Of a stretch of 64,000 nt of DNA, positions 9,395-21,104 are shown piece after piece; position 1 is the first letter of the stretch; each line of letters starts with the position of its first letter. Origin of the DNA: Apiospora phragmitis (Eukaryota > Ascomycota > Sordariomycetes > Amphisphaeriales > Apiosporaceae); contig JAQQWL010000002.1 of assembly GCA_038363925.1 (NCBI GenBank), forward strand, positions 2,604,001 through 2,668,000, given 5' to 3'. The position numbers were made by a program, and so were the translations under genes. The notes under the pieces were generated by a model, which did no database searches, had not been told where the DNA came from, and saw nothing but the letters and a program-made list of their open reading frames with translations.

Positions 9395-12300
9395 TCAACT
9401 CCATTTGAGTGATGTGTATCGGTCTTGCAGGTGTCGTTCGAAAACACCCTCGTCTCGGATGAACTGAGCTAGCGACAGCGCAAAACCGATCCATTTTTGA
9501 CTGAGTTCATCTGCATTGCTTCCGTACAGATCCAGACCATGGTTGAAACAAGTAGCTGCCATCCATTCTAGTTCCAGGGGAGGAAATGGCGTCTCCAACT
9601 GACTGGCTATCAGTAACAGAAAACCCGGCTTCGGTGATGACGATGACTTACCGTTGCTGCTTCTTTCACGTACCGGCAAACGTCTTCGATTACGATCACA
9701 GGCAGCTCCGTCTTGGATGGCAGTGTGACTTGCAAAAGGCATCTCATATACTTCGCAAGTTTCTCGATATCGAAGGACTCCAACTTCCAGATTTCATTAA
9801 TCAGAATCCGTAAAGTCGAATAGGTCACTGCTCGTGTATTCGCTTAGTCGCTGCAACATTGGGAAATAGTCTGAGAAGCGCAAATACCTTGCATCGGTGG
9901 GCCCTCGGCTCTGAGTATACAGTCCGCTGCAGCCTGCAGTGTCTCCACGTCCTGACTTGTTCCCATCTTGCGAGCAACAACAGGCAAGTCATCCCAGCTC
10001 TTCAAGCACACTGCAGCCTCGAAATCAAACACTAACAATGACCCCATCTTTGATTTGAGATCTTCGGCGGAGACTTCGTCGAGACCATCGAGACAGGTTG
10101 TAAACTCGGAATCATAAGCTTCGACATGTTTTCTAACCATCAGGTAGAGTTGTAACTGTTCCTCGATGTTGTCTTCGGCACGAGCTAAAGCTGTGTACGT
10201 CGTTGCTAACATAAAGTTGCAAAACACTCGCCTGAGTGCCAGGTCTCCTGATTCTTGCTCGGGTAGGTCCTTCGGGTAGTAGGATATGATCGTAATGCAA
10301 GATTTGAAGACACTGGCGACGCAATGAAGATTCCAACTTTCCATATGCTTGAGACCGGTGTTATACGCATTCTTGCAGAACCAATCAAGTTCTTTGATCG
10401 AAAAGAGCTTCGAACCCTCTTTGTCTCGTAAGTCTCGCTGGAGAATCCTAGTCACTGTCTTGTATAAGTAACCTGCCACCCTTGTTTTCGAATCGGTACT
10501 CACCTCCTTCAAAGACGTGACACAGATCTTCAACGAGCAGTTCTCTATCAACATCTGCCGAGCCCTCGGACAACATCGACATTTGAAGACGGATGATGAC
10601 TCGAAGCAAGGCCGGAAGATGAATAGGACTGTTGGCGTTGAATTCATGTTTGTCTGCCAAAACTTTGAGAGCTTTCAAGGCAGACAATCTGTCATCACTG
10701 GCGTGTGCCTCAATGCAACAGGCGTATAGGAACTTGAGGTCCGTCGAAGAGGAATGACTGATACGCTCAATGCATTCAGCAGCCATATCCCAATCACCAC
10801 TTTGCACGGCCAGCTTGTGCGCCAAGTACATCGTCATGGGTTGAGCTTTGGCGGCGTCGCTCATCGATGATAAGGCCTCCTTCGCCCCGTCCAGGTCATT
10901 ATGTTCAAGGGCACATAGCAATAGTTTCCTACACAAGTTGGCATTGTAGGAGGTTATAGGAGCATAGCATCACTCACCTCGCAAGTTTAGCTGCATTGAC
11001 GGGCCCGCACTGGCAGAGAGCTGGATGAAGTGCAAGCTGGCACCACTGCTGAGCCATATCAGGGCTCCCCTGGTGAAAGTTGGATTCGATCTTCTTCCAC
11101 AACATCTAGAACCGATCAGTCTCAATGAGCCACTAGGCATTGAGACTTGTGTATATTCTTACCGTGATAATCCCAAGAGCAGCATGAGCTGCTAGGGGCT
11201 TCTCCGATGATTGTTGAATATGATCCAGCAGGGATCTGATGCCATTGACAGTCTCCAGAGAGTCCCGCTGGCTTGTTGACATGTAAATGCGAAGAGTAAG
11301 TGCACGCTCAATCCACCCATCCTTTCGCGATAGCAGTACATGCAACTTTATAAACTCGTCCATGATTTGGCAAGCAAGAGCTGGACCTTTATCATCCAAT
11401 TTGCGGATACGACTGATCATGAGCTTAAAAGTGGTGTCCGAAAGGTCCATGGCTCTCATCATTCGTCGAAGCACGTTGGCATAGGTGCTACTGTCAAAAA
11501 CCTCACCTGGTGCTTTCACGAGAACATCAAGCCGCAAAAGTAGGACGACGAGCTTGTCGCCAGCTTCTGACTCGAGGGAGCGTACAATGTTCTCAGCTTT
11601 TTGAAGACTTTCGGCAGTATCTAGCCCGAGAAATGCGCGTACAAGTGCCTGTGAGATAGTCAACTGGAGCTCAATGCCGTCTCGCGAGAGCATCTCAAGA
11701 TCCTGGCTACTAAGAAAATCGTATGCTCGCTCGAGCCATTTGGTTGCCATAGCGAAGTCTTGTTTGCCAAGGCAACTCTCGCCGATTTCATACAGGGCAT
11801 CAGCAAGACTCTCAGCAGTTGTCGGTTCTAGTCTGTGTCGCAATGACTGTGTTTTGCCGTATATATGTTCGGCGACATCCAACCGGTTCTCTTTCCATGC
11901 CTGTCAATATTTGTCAGAGACTATCGGCAAGTACGTCGCCAGGGCAACCTACCAAGACTATGCGAAGAACAAGATGTTCTGCCTCGAGCCTTTTCCACAC
12001 GCCTAATTCGTCTTCTGGCAGCTGGTGCTGCAGGTCATGCAACAATCCGTTGTGGTCCGCGGCTTTCTGCAGAGCAAGAAGCGCGAACTCGAGTTCGCCG
12101 CCCTCTGTGTAGACTTTTAGTCTCGTGCGCATGCATATATTGTCGGGGAGGAGACATCTGCGGCCTACCTATACATGATCTGCCTGTCTTGACTGCCAAT
12201 CTGAATTTGCGGATAATAGTATTGGGCTGCTTCTCTGCCTTAATGTCAGGCAAGGCCAGCATCAGGAATGCGTATATCCGGGCCAGGAGCAACACCCTGC

Positions 12301-12659
12301 AGTAGCCTGAAGAAGTACCCTCGCCGTCTTGTCGTTTCTTCCGTGTGCAAAGGTTCCATAGATTTGCTCCTGAATCCTCGAGCTCATTGCAGGTCGGCGT
12401 ATCCAATGTTCGTAAGGTGAATGTCTTGAGGGCAAACACCTGGGCTTGCAGTTTCTCAACTATATCTCGATGCTCGCTTTGCTCGCTCAAATCTGTTACT
12501 TGCGCAATAAAATCGCGACAAGAAGCTTCGTACTTGGGTCAGAAGGGTTCAACTCAGATATAGGTTTGTAACCAACAAAGACTGACAGATGAAGGAGTGG
12601 ACGCGTCTCTCCCTTTCCCGGTTCTTGACAAGACCATTGTGCTTGGGTTGCGCCGCCAT
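9395..12659 (-). CDS. ZIP4: Meiosis protein SPO22/ZIP4-like
   Basis: TPR-like scaffold of the synaptonemal-complex initiation (ZMM) group, acting on meiotic chromosomes to promote crossovers. The Spo22 core is clear: 'LADALYEIGESCLGKQDFAM', 'ATKWLERAYDFLSSQDLEML', 'ISQALVRAFLGLDTAESLQK', 'DKLVVLLLRLDVLVKAPGEV', later 'KELDWFCKNAYNTGLKHMES' and 'LEWMAATCFNHGLDLYGSNA'. At least nine exons joined by short introns keep the frame. The join after 'CHVFEG' uses a GTGAGT donor and a GACAG acceptor (intron about 49 nt), the join after the Val-Lys-Glu-Ala-Ala-Thr codons uses GTAAGT with an acceptor at CAG|TTGGAG, and the exon starting MLWKKIESNFHQ precedes 'LLLCALEHNDLDGAKEALSS'. The start is probably the ATG at 12659 (MAAQPKHNG), with a first intron before 'DFIAQVTDLSEQSEHRD'. 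TGA at 9395-9397 after 'LQDRYTSLKWS' is a plausible natural end. No lesions found. Confidence 0.8.
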
Positions 12660-13555
12660 GTTGTACCGCGTATTCGAAGAGAGATGCAGAGATGTAGCCA
12701 GATACTGCAGAATCCAGTTTGTCTCGCGCTGCTGTTGTTTGTACGCCGTGGACAGATCGTGCGTTCGCACAGCAGGGTATACGAGCTCGAGGTCACAACA
12801 GTCGCAAGAAACGCAAAGTTGCGGTCAGAGGCCAATGGATTATTTGCAGTCAGGTCCTAGGAATCTGCAATTGAAAAGGACGATGGGATATTTCAAGATC
12901 ATCGCCAGAAATGAGGGTCGAAGGTAATGGCTTTAATTTAGGCATTCTCTCTCGGTCGCACTTCTCTGGCAAGAGCTTAGGAAGTCGCTGTATTCCGCAC
13001 CTTCCGTCTTCGGTATCTGTCTGGAAAGCACATACTGTCCCAATACTATTGGATATTGGTTAGGCAGTCACATGAACGTAGATGTCCATTTCCAGTCAAT
13101 GACAAATATATGCTACGATATTTGATAAACATGAGTAATCTGAGATCGATTGGGCATTTGTCCATCATGCATTCGTATTGGAAGTTGTGTATTGGGCCAT
13201 CCGAACCCGATCAAGTTTGCACATGCCAAAGAAGAAAAAACTGCCCAACTGTCTAGCCTTTTAGGAGCGCGTAAGAGCTCTTGTTTACCATTAACCATCT
13301 CACTGATGGATTGCGAAGGACCTCGATACATTGTGTCCAGTCATCACACGCTTGCCGCAGGGGCATCTCCCAACTATGCCTCTAGGGTATATTCTAGCAA
13401 AACAACCTGAAATACAAATAGCACGATGTCATCATGAGCAACAGTGCAGCTGGACCCAGATAGGTCTTCACCAAGATCCTCCACACCTGCATCTCTAGCC
13501 CTAGACCTTTGGAAAGCTCGACTTCTATAGAATGCTGGGAAACCCGTGGGCTACG
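12660..13555. other. Intergenic between ZIP4 start and acuM end
   Basis: About 900 bases holding the ZIP4 promoter and the acuM 3' region (both genes on the minus strand). No gene seen. Confidence 0.5.
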
Positions 13556-15764
13556 TTACTGAGAGGGGTCGTGAGGGAGAAAGTTTCCGACAATCAGTGA
13601 GGGTCTGAAGAGGTGGTCAGCTAGAGCGAGCGAACGACGGAGCGCGAAAACCATGGCAACGGGTGCACCTACATCTTGTAGTCATCTCGGCGTATCATAA
13701 ACGAAAAGCAGCAGTTTACAATGGGGTCCTTGGACCGGTCATCTGGGCTCTTGAGTGCGCAGGCGGTCAAGAGCGTGTCGTGTGCGGGATCGAAGGCAAT
13801 CGTTCCGAATTCTTCCCAATATCGTACGAGTGACTCTTCCGTCAAGATCTGATGTAAAGATATCTTGCCCTGTTCCGGTGTTAGCGAACAACGTGAAGAA
13901 CAGTCAGTGGGTGCAGCATTGGGCAGAGCATACATCGCGAAGTTGTTCAACCGGAACGTGGATCAGCTCGGCCATCTCCTTGTTGCCCCTGAAGATCTCC
14001 CCTGTTCTCCTCCAACAACAGGCTGGCACCGCCATGGCAGCAAAGACTCGGTCGTACTCCAACAATGTCTTCTCGAACCACATCTCCACGTAGATCAGCT
14101 CCATATCGGTGAGGTTGTGCATCTTCTCTCGGAACTTGGGCCGAAATTGGTTCAGTTGCCGCAAGATCTTCTGCTTCGACGCCGGGGCAATGTGGCTGTC
14201 CATGTATGTGCCCAAGCGGGCATACCCCATGATGTAGTTGAACGGCTTTAGTAGACCGGCATCATACTTGGCTTTGAGAACACGCTGCATACGCTCCTCG
14301 GGGGTGTCGTTGCCGGAAGGATCCGCCGCCTGCAAGTAAAACTCCCGCGTCTTGTCGGCAGGAATGACACTGGTAGGCCTGGGATGGCTTTTCCTTGTTC
14401 GGCGTTGGGCGGAAGCATCGAGCCATTGTGCGTTGCGCTTGGGGGCAGCATGGCGTTGGGGCCGCCTAGAAAGCCTGCCATATCGGACTGGTTGTCTCTA
14501 AAGGGATGGTTTGGATCTCCAGGTAATGTGCCGCTGTCATCAAGCAGACTAGTGTTGAGAAACTCGTTGAGTAGATTGAATTCATGGGTCACCTCAGGGG
14601 CCAGCATGTACTGAGGATTATAGCTGTGCATGTCGTGAAATTGGTTTTGGGCGGTCAACCAGGCATCAGAAAACCCGGCGACTACACGATACTCAGCTTG
14701 CTGCGGGTTTAGACGCTCATAAAGGGTTTACAGGACCTACATTGGTTCATGCTGCTGCTAGAGGCATTGGCCTGCATCCTGGAAACCGGATTTGGTGACA
14801 CAAGCTGTAGGGGGTTTGTCTGGCCCAATGCGCCTGTGCCGAATCCAGCCTTGGTGCCTTGAGAAGCCCCAGGGCTCTCGTAAGAAGGTGGACCCATGGT
14901 GGTAGAGACGCTCTGGTCTATCGGATTTCGCGCCAGATCCGGCTGTGCTTCTGATTCGTCTTGTCCTGATGCACCTTGGGAATGAGTAACTTTGGACTTC
15001 TTCGAGTCCGGATCTCGCGGCTCGTCATGACATAGGTGCCCTATGTTTCGCTTGATGCATCGCGTACAAGGCCTCTCCTATATTTTCAGTAAGTTCTTTT
15101 TTTGTTCTTATGCAAGGCCAAAGGCAGATAATTCTCAGCCATTGGCGCCGCAGGAAGAGATCTTACATACGAGATCGCAAGTCATGTGCTAGTTGGCCAG
15201 CAGGCCGGCACTGTTAGCCATATGTCACACCAGAAAAGGTCTAATACGCAAAAGAGGCGCAGAGCCATGTGCAAGCTGCTTCAACAGGGGTCAGGAGAGT
15301 GAGTGATGTCTCCGGCAGCGGGCAGGGGAGGGGGGATCAGGTCTCGATCATGGACAAGGTGGACATTCCACGCATACGCATACACGCAGACGTGGATCCA
15401 ATGGTGAGGATTCGCAGACCATCTCGAAGACTTACAGATCGACGACAATAGACACAAGCTGTAGGAACGCGAGCCAAAATTAGCCCATAATCACGTTGGG
15501 ATACGACCTCAGGCACCCAGCCCAGCCTGAGAAGGGGGCATCAAGAGGACAGTCGGAGAATTTAGCAGCAGAGCACAACATACCGTGATTGACTTTGCGT
15601 CTTTTCCTTGGGCTCTTATTGGCACCTTCAGAGCCATGGGTAGGCGTGGTGCTGCTTATGGGTGTGCTATCCTTGGACTTTGTAGCAGCATGATTGCCGT
15701 TAGCAGTATTGTCGGATTTCGTGTCCTTGGCAGCGCCATGGCTCTGGTTGCCATTTGCCTCCAT
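13556..15764 (-). CDS. acuM: AcuM/Rds2-type activator of gluconeogenesis (frameshifted as read)
   Basis: Zn2Cys6 regulator that, with its AcuK partner, activates gluconeogenic genes in filamentous fungi. Exon 1 is 15584-15764 (M1 to 'SPRKRRKVNH'). The zinc cluster follows in pieces: exon 2 15436-15458 (ACVYCRRS), exon 3 15171-15188 (HMTCDL), exon 4 from 15077 ('ERPCTRCIKRNIGHLCHDEP'). All six cysteines are present. Exon 4 ends at 14741; exon 5 runs 13934-14696 and contains 'HEFNLLNEFLNTSLLDDSG', the conserved 'AKYDAGLLKPFNYIMGYARL' and the PAS-like region ('AMAVPACCWRRTGEIFRGNK'). Then 13673-13869 ('KISLHQILTEESLVRYWEEF', 'CCFSFMIRRDDYK') and a last exon 13556-13604 ('PSLIVGNFLPHDPSQ'). Inside exon 5, at about 14361-14395, the frame slips by one between 'AEQGKAIPGLP' and 'ADKTREFYLQAADPSGND'. 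Assignment to AcuM rather than AcuK rests on the CIKRNIGHLC pattern, which resembles yeast Rds2. Confidence 0.8.
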
Positions 15765-18700
15765 TTCTCAAGTTTTCCTGCTTCAGACGGTCCGGTTGCC
15801 TTTAAGGCAGAAAGCTCCCATTGGACCTTCAGGTTACGCAATGGGCCAGTAGGTCGTGGGTCATGGAGGTGAAGGCCACGGCTTGGTGCAGCAATCTTGC
15901 TGATCTGCCTGTGGAGGTTCCGACAGCCAGCTCTTTTTTTTCTGGCGGCGCTCGTTGTATTTTCCCTCTCCTTGCGCTTTGTTTTTTGCCTTTTAAGCGG
16001 AGGTTAAGGCGAACTGCGCGATTTCCCACCGCAATGACGGATATGTATGCACCCTTAAGAGTAGAAAATCCCCTCCGTCTATAAATATATACAATGTCGA
16101 GACCAGATATCAGGATCGTGAATGCGACAAAAGAAAAGAAAAGACGTTGAGTTTGAAGGTTGCAGCCATAGTTGCGGCGCAAAGGATCCCTTGTCAGTTC
16201 CGCGGCTACGGTTGAACCTTCTTAGCTCAGCCAGCTGCTTGCGCGAAAACTTCTTGAGTTAGGTCACTTTTAATAATGTAACTTATTATTAACTGCTTAG
16301 GCCGAGTGTCCAGGCAATTGCTCAATTGGAGTAGGCAGAGATGAGCGACCCGCCAAAGAGGATGAATCAATTTTGATGGGCTGGGCTGGCCGTCTAGCCT
16401 ACTTGTACAAGACACGAGTATATGCTGGCATACTGGTACATAGCCTCCAGCTACAATTAGGCGTGTGCTCACCCACATGCTCAAGTACTGTGCATTAGGT
16501 ACCTGCCAGCCTGCTGCAGGACCAATCCAGTCCATTAAAAAAAAAGGAACCGCTACCCACACCCGCATACTGAACCGAGGGGAGAAAGCTGGAGGGGAAT
16601 ACGGGATGGACTAACGCGGGGTTCACACCACGGAAATCGTGCGGCGGCAGGTTTTTTATACGCCGTTATCACATCTAGACACATGTCTAATGTACATCAT
16701 ACACCACCCCCGATTAGCGACATGATGGTAGAGAGGAAGTCGACGGCATTGGTCTGATTACTGGCGGCAGCTCGTTTTGTTCCTGGGAAGTTTATGTATG
16801 TCCGACCACCGTTGTTATTGACCATCCTTTCGGCCCGCGTTCTCTGTGCATCCCATCTGATCTGCTCAATGAGAGCAGTGCATTGCAGCCCACGCGACAC
16901 ACGTAAGAATTGCGGTGGGTCGTTCACAAATTATGGAACAACTATGTCAAGACCGCCTTTTGCGAAACTCTAAGAGGCCAGAGCCGCCTTGCATTATCGG
17001 CTTCCATAGGCGGCGCACATAGTTCCAGGTAAACAACTGCGTGCGACCGGTTGGTTGTATACTTGCGGATCGTGTACACCGAACGCTGGTGTAGCATAAG
17101 AATATGCCTTTCTACCTGTAATCTTGACGTGGCGCTCCCCGACCTCCTCGTGACCGTAAACAAGTGCACATGCGTCAAGGACGACTGGAACGAGATCCAA
17201 TGCAACCCTAGGCATCGTACATGTCAATATGTAGGTATCTATCTAGGTGAGGTGCATACGAATATAAGGACTAATCGTCTAACTTGCATGAGTCAGTAGC
17301 CATTGAAATCCGCCAAGAGTGTTGGCCGCTCATACGAAGCTCGCTCTGCAGTTTCTGCAGGAGACTCAACGTAACCGACACATAAGGGGGCCAATAGATG
17401 CAGCATATGATCTGCTCTTGGACCTTTCCCGTGCTCGTTTCTCTACCGACCTAGGTGAGGAGACTGAAACGCTCCTCTCAAGAGTGCCCTCCTTATCAGC
17501 TTCCTTGGCTTTGCTCATGGTGATGCCACAGACTGCCACAAACATTGCGTGCAATCGTCGTGGTCGATACCTGGCCGCTCTATGCCGTATAGCCGACCAA
17601 AGTCCCGCTCCTTTCTAAAGTCCACCCCTGCCCCGATGACGACACCGGAAGCATGACCCAGACACACCTCCAGGGCTATTCCAGGCCTTCTTATCGCGAA
17701 CACCACTCCATCATGATTAAGTTGCATCCTGTCAACTGTACATGTCTCAGATACAGCCATGGACAAAACCAGAAGCAGCCCCCTCTGCGGGCAAAGGGGA
17801 TGTCATTGCGCTAGTTGGAAAAGGTATGGCAATAGTAGATAGATAGCTAGATTGATGGGCTTGCATAGGCGGAAAGCCAGGGGACGGGGGCGCCAGTCCG
17901 CAGCAGAGTCCGAGACATGTATGCAAGTGCGATGGGCATCTTGTGAACCTTGCCGACTCAGATGTCTTTGTCTTGGAGCAAAGTCCTACTGCCGAGTCTA
18001 GATTGACAGGACTACCACATGTGCGCAAACCGCAAACCCATTACTACGCCCAGTTGCCTTGGCTACAACGTTAGCTTCGGGTATAGCGCAGCGTAGATCA
18101 CAGCCCTGCACGCCTTTAATACATACGGTTAGAATTTGACACAGGAAGCCGGGGAGGCGTGCGGTCCGTTGTCTGGCTGTGCTGCGAGAGTAAGAGCCAA
18201 AATCCCGGGCTTCGAACGGTTCAGCCCGAAACCATGACGATCTTTGGGGGGTCTTTCTAGTGCGCACTACAGGTAATGTGGTTTTTTTTCTCTCGCGCAA
18301 ATAAACCAATAGAGGCAGGAGTTATTACTGTATGCAGAGATGCACCAGACCAACAAGGGCACGCCAGAAGGCAAGCCGACACGACTCGGGTGGGAGAAGG
18401 GATGGTGGATACTGGGTGACGCTTGTATCGGCCCTTGTTGAAACGGCCCCTGTTCACAAAGATAGCAACAGGCCGCCAAGTGAGGAGGGAGCTGGGTGAA
18501 GCCAGTAAGCTCTTTTCTACGCCGCGCATGTTCCATGGTTGGTTTTGTTATGGGGCCATTTAATATATGGGATGCTGGCACGAGCCTGGCCAAAGATCCG
18601 TCAATTCAGGTTACAGAACATCCATTCCCCTGTCCTGCAAGGGTTGACAATGATGTCGTGCCATTAGCTGTGGGTTGAACCTCAAATATACCCCCCACAG

Positions 18701-18876
18701 TATCTATCTTTAACTTGTCTCTCCCTGCCCTGCCCCGTCCTGCGAAACTCCTTTATCCTTCGTCGTTCATCCGCGAGCTTCGAAGGTTTACCTCGACCAT
18801 TTCTTGATAACGATTACTTCTCCTTCGGGAGCTCTCAGTCGAACTTCGCGACAGACGTTCTAAATCGACCATCACA
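15765..18876. other. Intergenic, 3.1 kb, no gene seen
   Basis: Divergent space between acuM (minus) and the small secreted gene at 18877 (plus). Contains acuM upstream sequence, several A/T and poly-A tracts and only short unsupported open frames. Confidence 0.4.
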
Positions 18877-19227
18877 ATGCGACCGAAGTGCCTTCTTCTG
18901 GCTTGTGCGGTCCCAGCGACATATGCTGTGGAATCTGCGCAACTTTCGTTGAGTTACAAAGAAATTGCAACTCCGATATCGTATATCAAACCTGCGAACG
19001 CCACCGACAGTAAGCAGCTTCGTGCGGCAAGCCTTGTCGAGAGAACCCATCCATATTAATCCATTTCCTCTACAGACATCATGTCGGCAATGCCTTCAGC
19101 CAAGATCAACACAACAAGCACATCCAAACCGATATCTACTGCCGCGGCCGACCTGCCTGTGCCAGCTCTGGACAAGTCCATGTTCAGCTTGATTGTCTTT
19201 GGGGTCGCAGGGCTTTGCCTTTTGTAG
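18877..19227 (+). CDS. Small secreted or membrane-anchored protein, unknown
   Basis: A 94-residue protein encoded by exons 18877-19009 and 19076-19227. The intron has a GTAAGC donor and a CTCTACAG acceptor and joins in frame. It begins 'MRPKCLLLACAVPATYAVES', a short signal-peptide-like start. The middle is Thr/Ser-rich with two NxT sites ('NATDN', 'INTTSTSK'), and it ends in a hydrophobic tail 'SMFSLIVFGVAGLCLLL' right before TAG. This layout fits a small GPI-anchored or tail-anchored cell-surface protein; the tail is short and the omega site is not obvious. I recognise no family. Support is structural only: coherent splicing, and signal and tail in one frame. Confidence 0.5.
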
Positions 19228-19919
19228 ACCGCCCAGGATGCGAGCCGTAAAACGGCGAATATGCGCACGAGGACGACGCAAGACCACGACAAAGTATGAG
19301 ATACCCACTTGCATAGGCATGGAGTTTTTTGGGGGGCGGGACTTATTGGGGGAATCTATTCAGAAGGTGTTCATCTAGGAGGGCACCTCAATGTCTCCAA
19401 TGTTTATTATGGCATTCAGGGCTGGAGTACTAGGGTTTCATTGCTCGACAAGCAGAGACTTCGTCAATGAGATTTTCATTATTCGAAGAACGTCCCACGG
19501 AGATCCTGTTGCAATGCTGGAGACGTCTTGCCGCGGACCACGGCCATTCTCAGTGTTTTGCGCTGACTCAGACGCTGCGCCGGACCTAGTCCGGACCTGG
19601 AGCCTGTCGTATTCCAGTAGTCGGGAGACTCCGTTACGTGAGCCGCAAACAGTTGTAACGTGAGCCGCAAACAGTTGTAGCGGAAGCCTATTGCCATGCT
19701 GTATTTGCTGATGAGGCGTATTGTGTTGAAATCACTCTCGAGCGGCGTAACCTGTCGTGGCGCAGAGCTCTTGAAACCTGTGCGGCTCATTGGCATGTCT
19801 CAAATTACTCGGAGTGTAACGAGTACTCCCATATGAGCTCTAGACGTTCGACTGCTTTCTTGCATTGTCGAGTAGCGGGTCTATCATATAATGCCTGCTT
19901 GCAGTCGTCCGGTGGGAGT
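19228..19919. other. Intergenic, with a 22-bp tandem duplication
   Basis: Contains two adjacent exact copies of a 22-bp unit beginning ACGTGAGCCGC at 19636-19657 and 19658-19679. A short frame at 19467 reads 'FEERPTEILLQCWRRLAAD', faintly F-box-like, and stops soon after. No supported gene. Confidence 0.4.
19636..19679. repeat. Tandem duplication, 2 x 22 bp
   Basis: Two perfect head-to-tail copies of a 22-bp unit in non-coding DNA; looks like a recent local duplication. Confidence 0.85.
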
Positions 19920-20272
19920 TCAAGCGGCAACGGGGACCTGCTCTACGGGTTGTTCGGGAGCTTGAGCGTCCGAATCCGGCTTGGGTAGGTCATCCTGTGA
20001 GTGAAGGATATTGTTAACTCAGGGACATGACAGATAGAACTTATAGTTGAGGAATCCTTCTCAAAACTTACTTTGTCGTAAATAACACGGATCATAAGAC
20101 TGCAGCTGCCACAGACGGCGATGTCGTTGTATTCGTCCTGCAAATCTTCAAGTGCGATCTGGAAACGATCGCCGCATGGGCACGGATAGTGATATATCTG
20201 CTGCGCCTCGTCGAACTCCATGTCTTCTATCTCGACTTCGTCGTAAACGGCGATCTCCTCGTCGGCCGACAT
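19920..20272 (-). CDS. DPH3: Diphthamide biosynthesis protein 3 (Kti11), CSL zinc finger
   Basis: Small zinc or iron protein that supplies electrons in the first step of diphthamide formation on elongation factor 2 and serves Elongator-dependent tRNA wobble modification. 91 residues from two exons: 20072-20272 and 19920-19994, intron 19995-20071 with GTAAGT and TCACAG. The start '[20 protein letters not shown]' is typical. Metal ligands are CxC ('YPCPCGDRF') and CxxC ('[16 protein letters not shown]'), i.e. the full CSL pattern. Length matches the family (about 80-90 residues). The short acidic/Pro tail from exon 2 is variable in homologues. Intact. Confidence 0.92.
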
Positions 20273-20418
20273 GGTTGCAAGTTAATGAGTGTCTTTGGAG
20301 AATATTGCTTGTTGGGGTTTGGTCTGTCTGTTGCGTTAAGTGTCGAAAATGCAATGAGTCTTCCGGAATTAATTTTTTTTGGGCTGAGCGAGCCCGCGGC
20401 CAGCCGTCAATTAGCATA

Positions 20419-20850
20419 TTAGTAGTCGCCCCTCGCTTGCTGGACAAAGTTTAACAGCCACAAGTTGCCACCCAACCAGGCAAGGTAAGATGTATGGACT
20501 CCATACTTGTAACACCAGCCACCTTTTTCTATTTCCATAGCACTGGCAACTGGGCTGTTGGCTGCTGATGGGCAGAAAGCCTGGGGTAAGAGAGAGTTGA
20601 CAGTCAACACTAGCCCAATCCGGTATAAGCTGGGTAATCTCTTCCCCAGACACGGACGGGCAAGCGCTGGCAATAATCACATGCTGCGGGTTGCGCTGCG
20701 TCACCAGGTCCTGCACAGCGCTCAGCCAGTGAAGGGGCCCGGACAGCTAACCGTCTTATTCAATCCGCCGAGGGATCTCACGTTCAATGTCCGTTCCAAG
20801 CACGAGGTCCGGAAGACGAATGGCGACAGGCTCCCCACTTACGTGCAATC
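20419..20850 (-). pseudogene. Decayed gene of unrecognised family
   Basis: Protein-like sequence on the minus strand: 'GEPVAIRLPDLVLGTDIERE' (about 20765-20850), then in the same frame two stop codons (20740-20760), then 'SAVQDLVTQRNPQHVIIASA' and 'CPSVSGEEITQLIPDWASVD', then a frame change near 20560 into 'MEIEKGGWCYKYGVHTSYLA' and 'NLWLLNFVQQARGDY' ending at TAA 20419. At least one frameshift and two nonsense codons separate sections that each look well constrained. I do not recognise the protein. A possible GTAAGT at the 5' edge suggests more exons upstream. Confidence 0.4.
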
Positions 20851-21104
20851 ACGCAGTAATTGCACAGAAATCGCAACCTTCGTTGCCTCTTCTCTTCATC
20901 TTCTTCTTGCTTAGCCTAATCGATTGATGCTTGTTTCATTCCAGTGTTGTACCACAGATGTTGTCGTCTACCTTACCTAGTGCTTGAGAACCCACCCCTC
21001 CATCTCCATCTCCGTCCATTCCTCGGTTAGGCGTCGTTTGGAATACCATCGCACATCATCGCCCGACAGCGGATTGACTATAACGCGGCCTGCTGTTGCC
21101 GACA

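Noticed and set aside
14359..14395. A 41-nt intron that would mend the acuM frame
   Set aside because: Poor donor, no branch site, below the usual intron size here, and it would remove conserved residues.
19467..19590. F-box-like start 'FEERPTEILLQCWRRLAAD'
   Set aside because: Only about 40 codons before a stop, with no downstream domain; too little to call even a relic.
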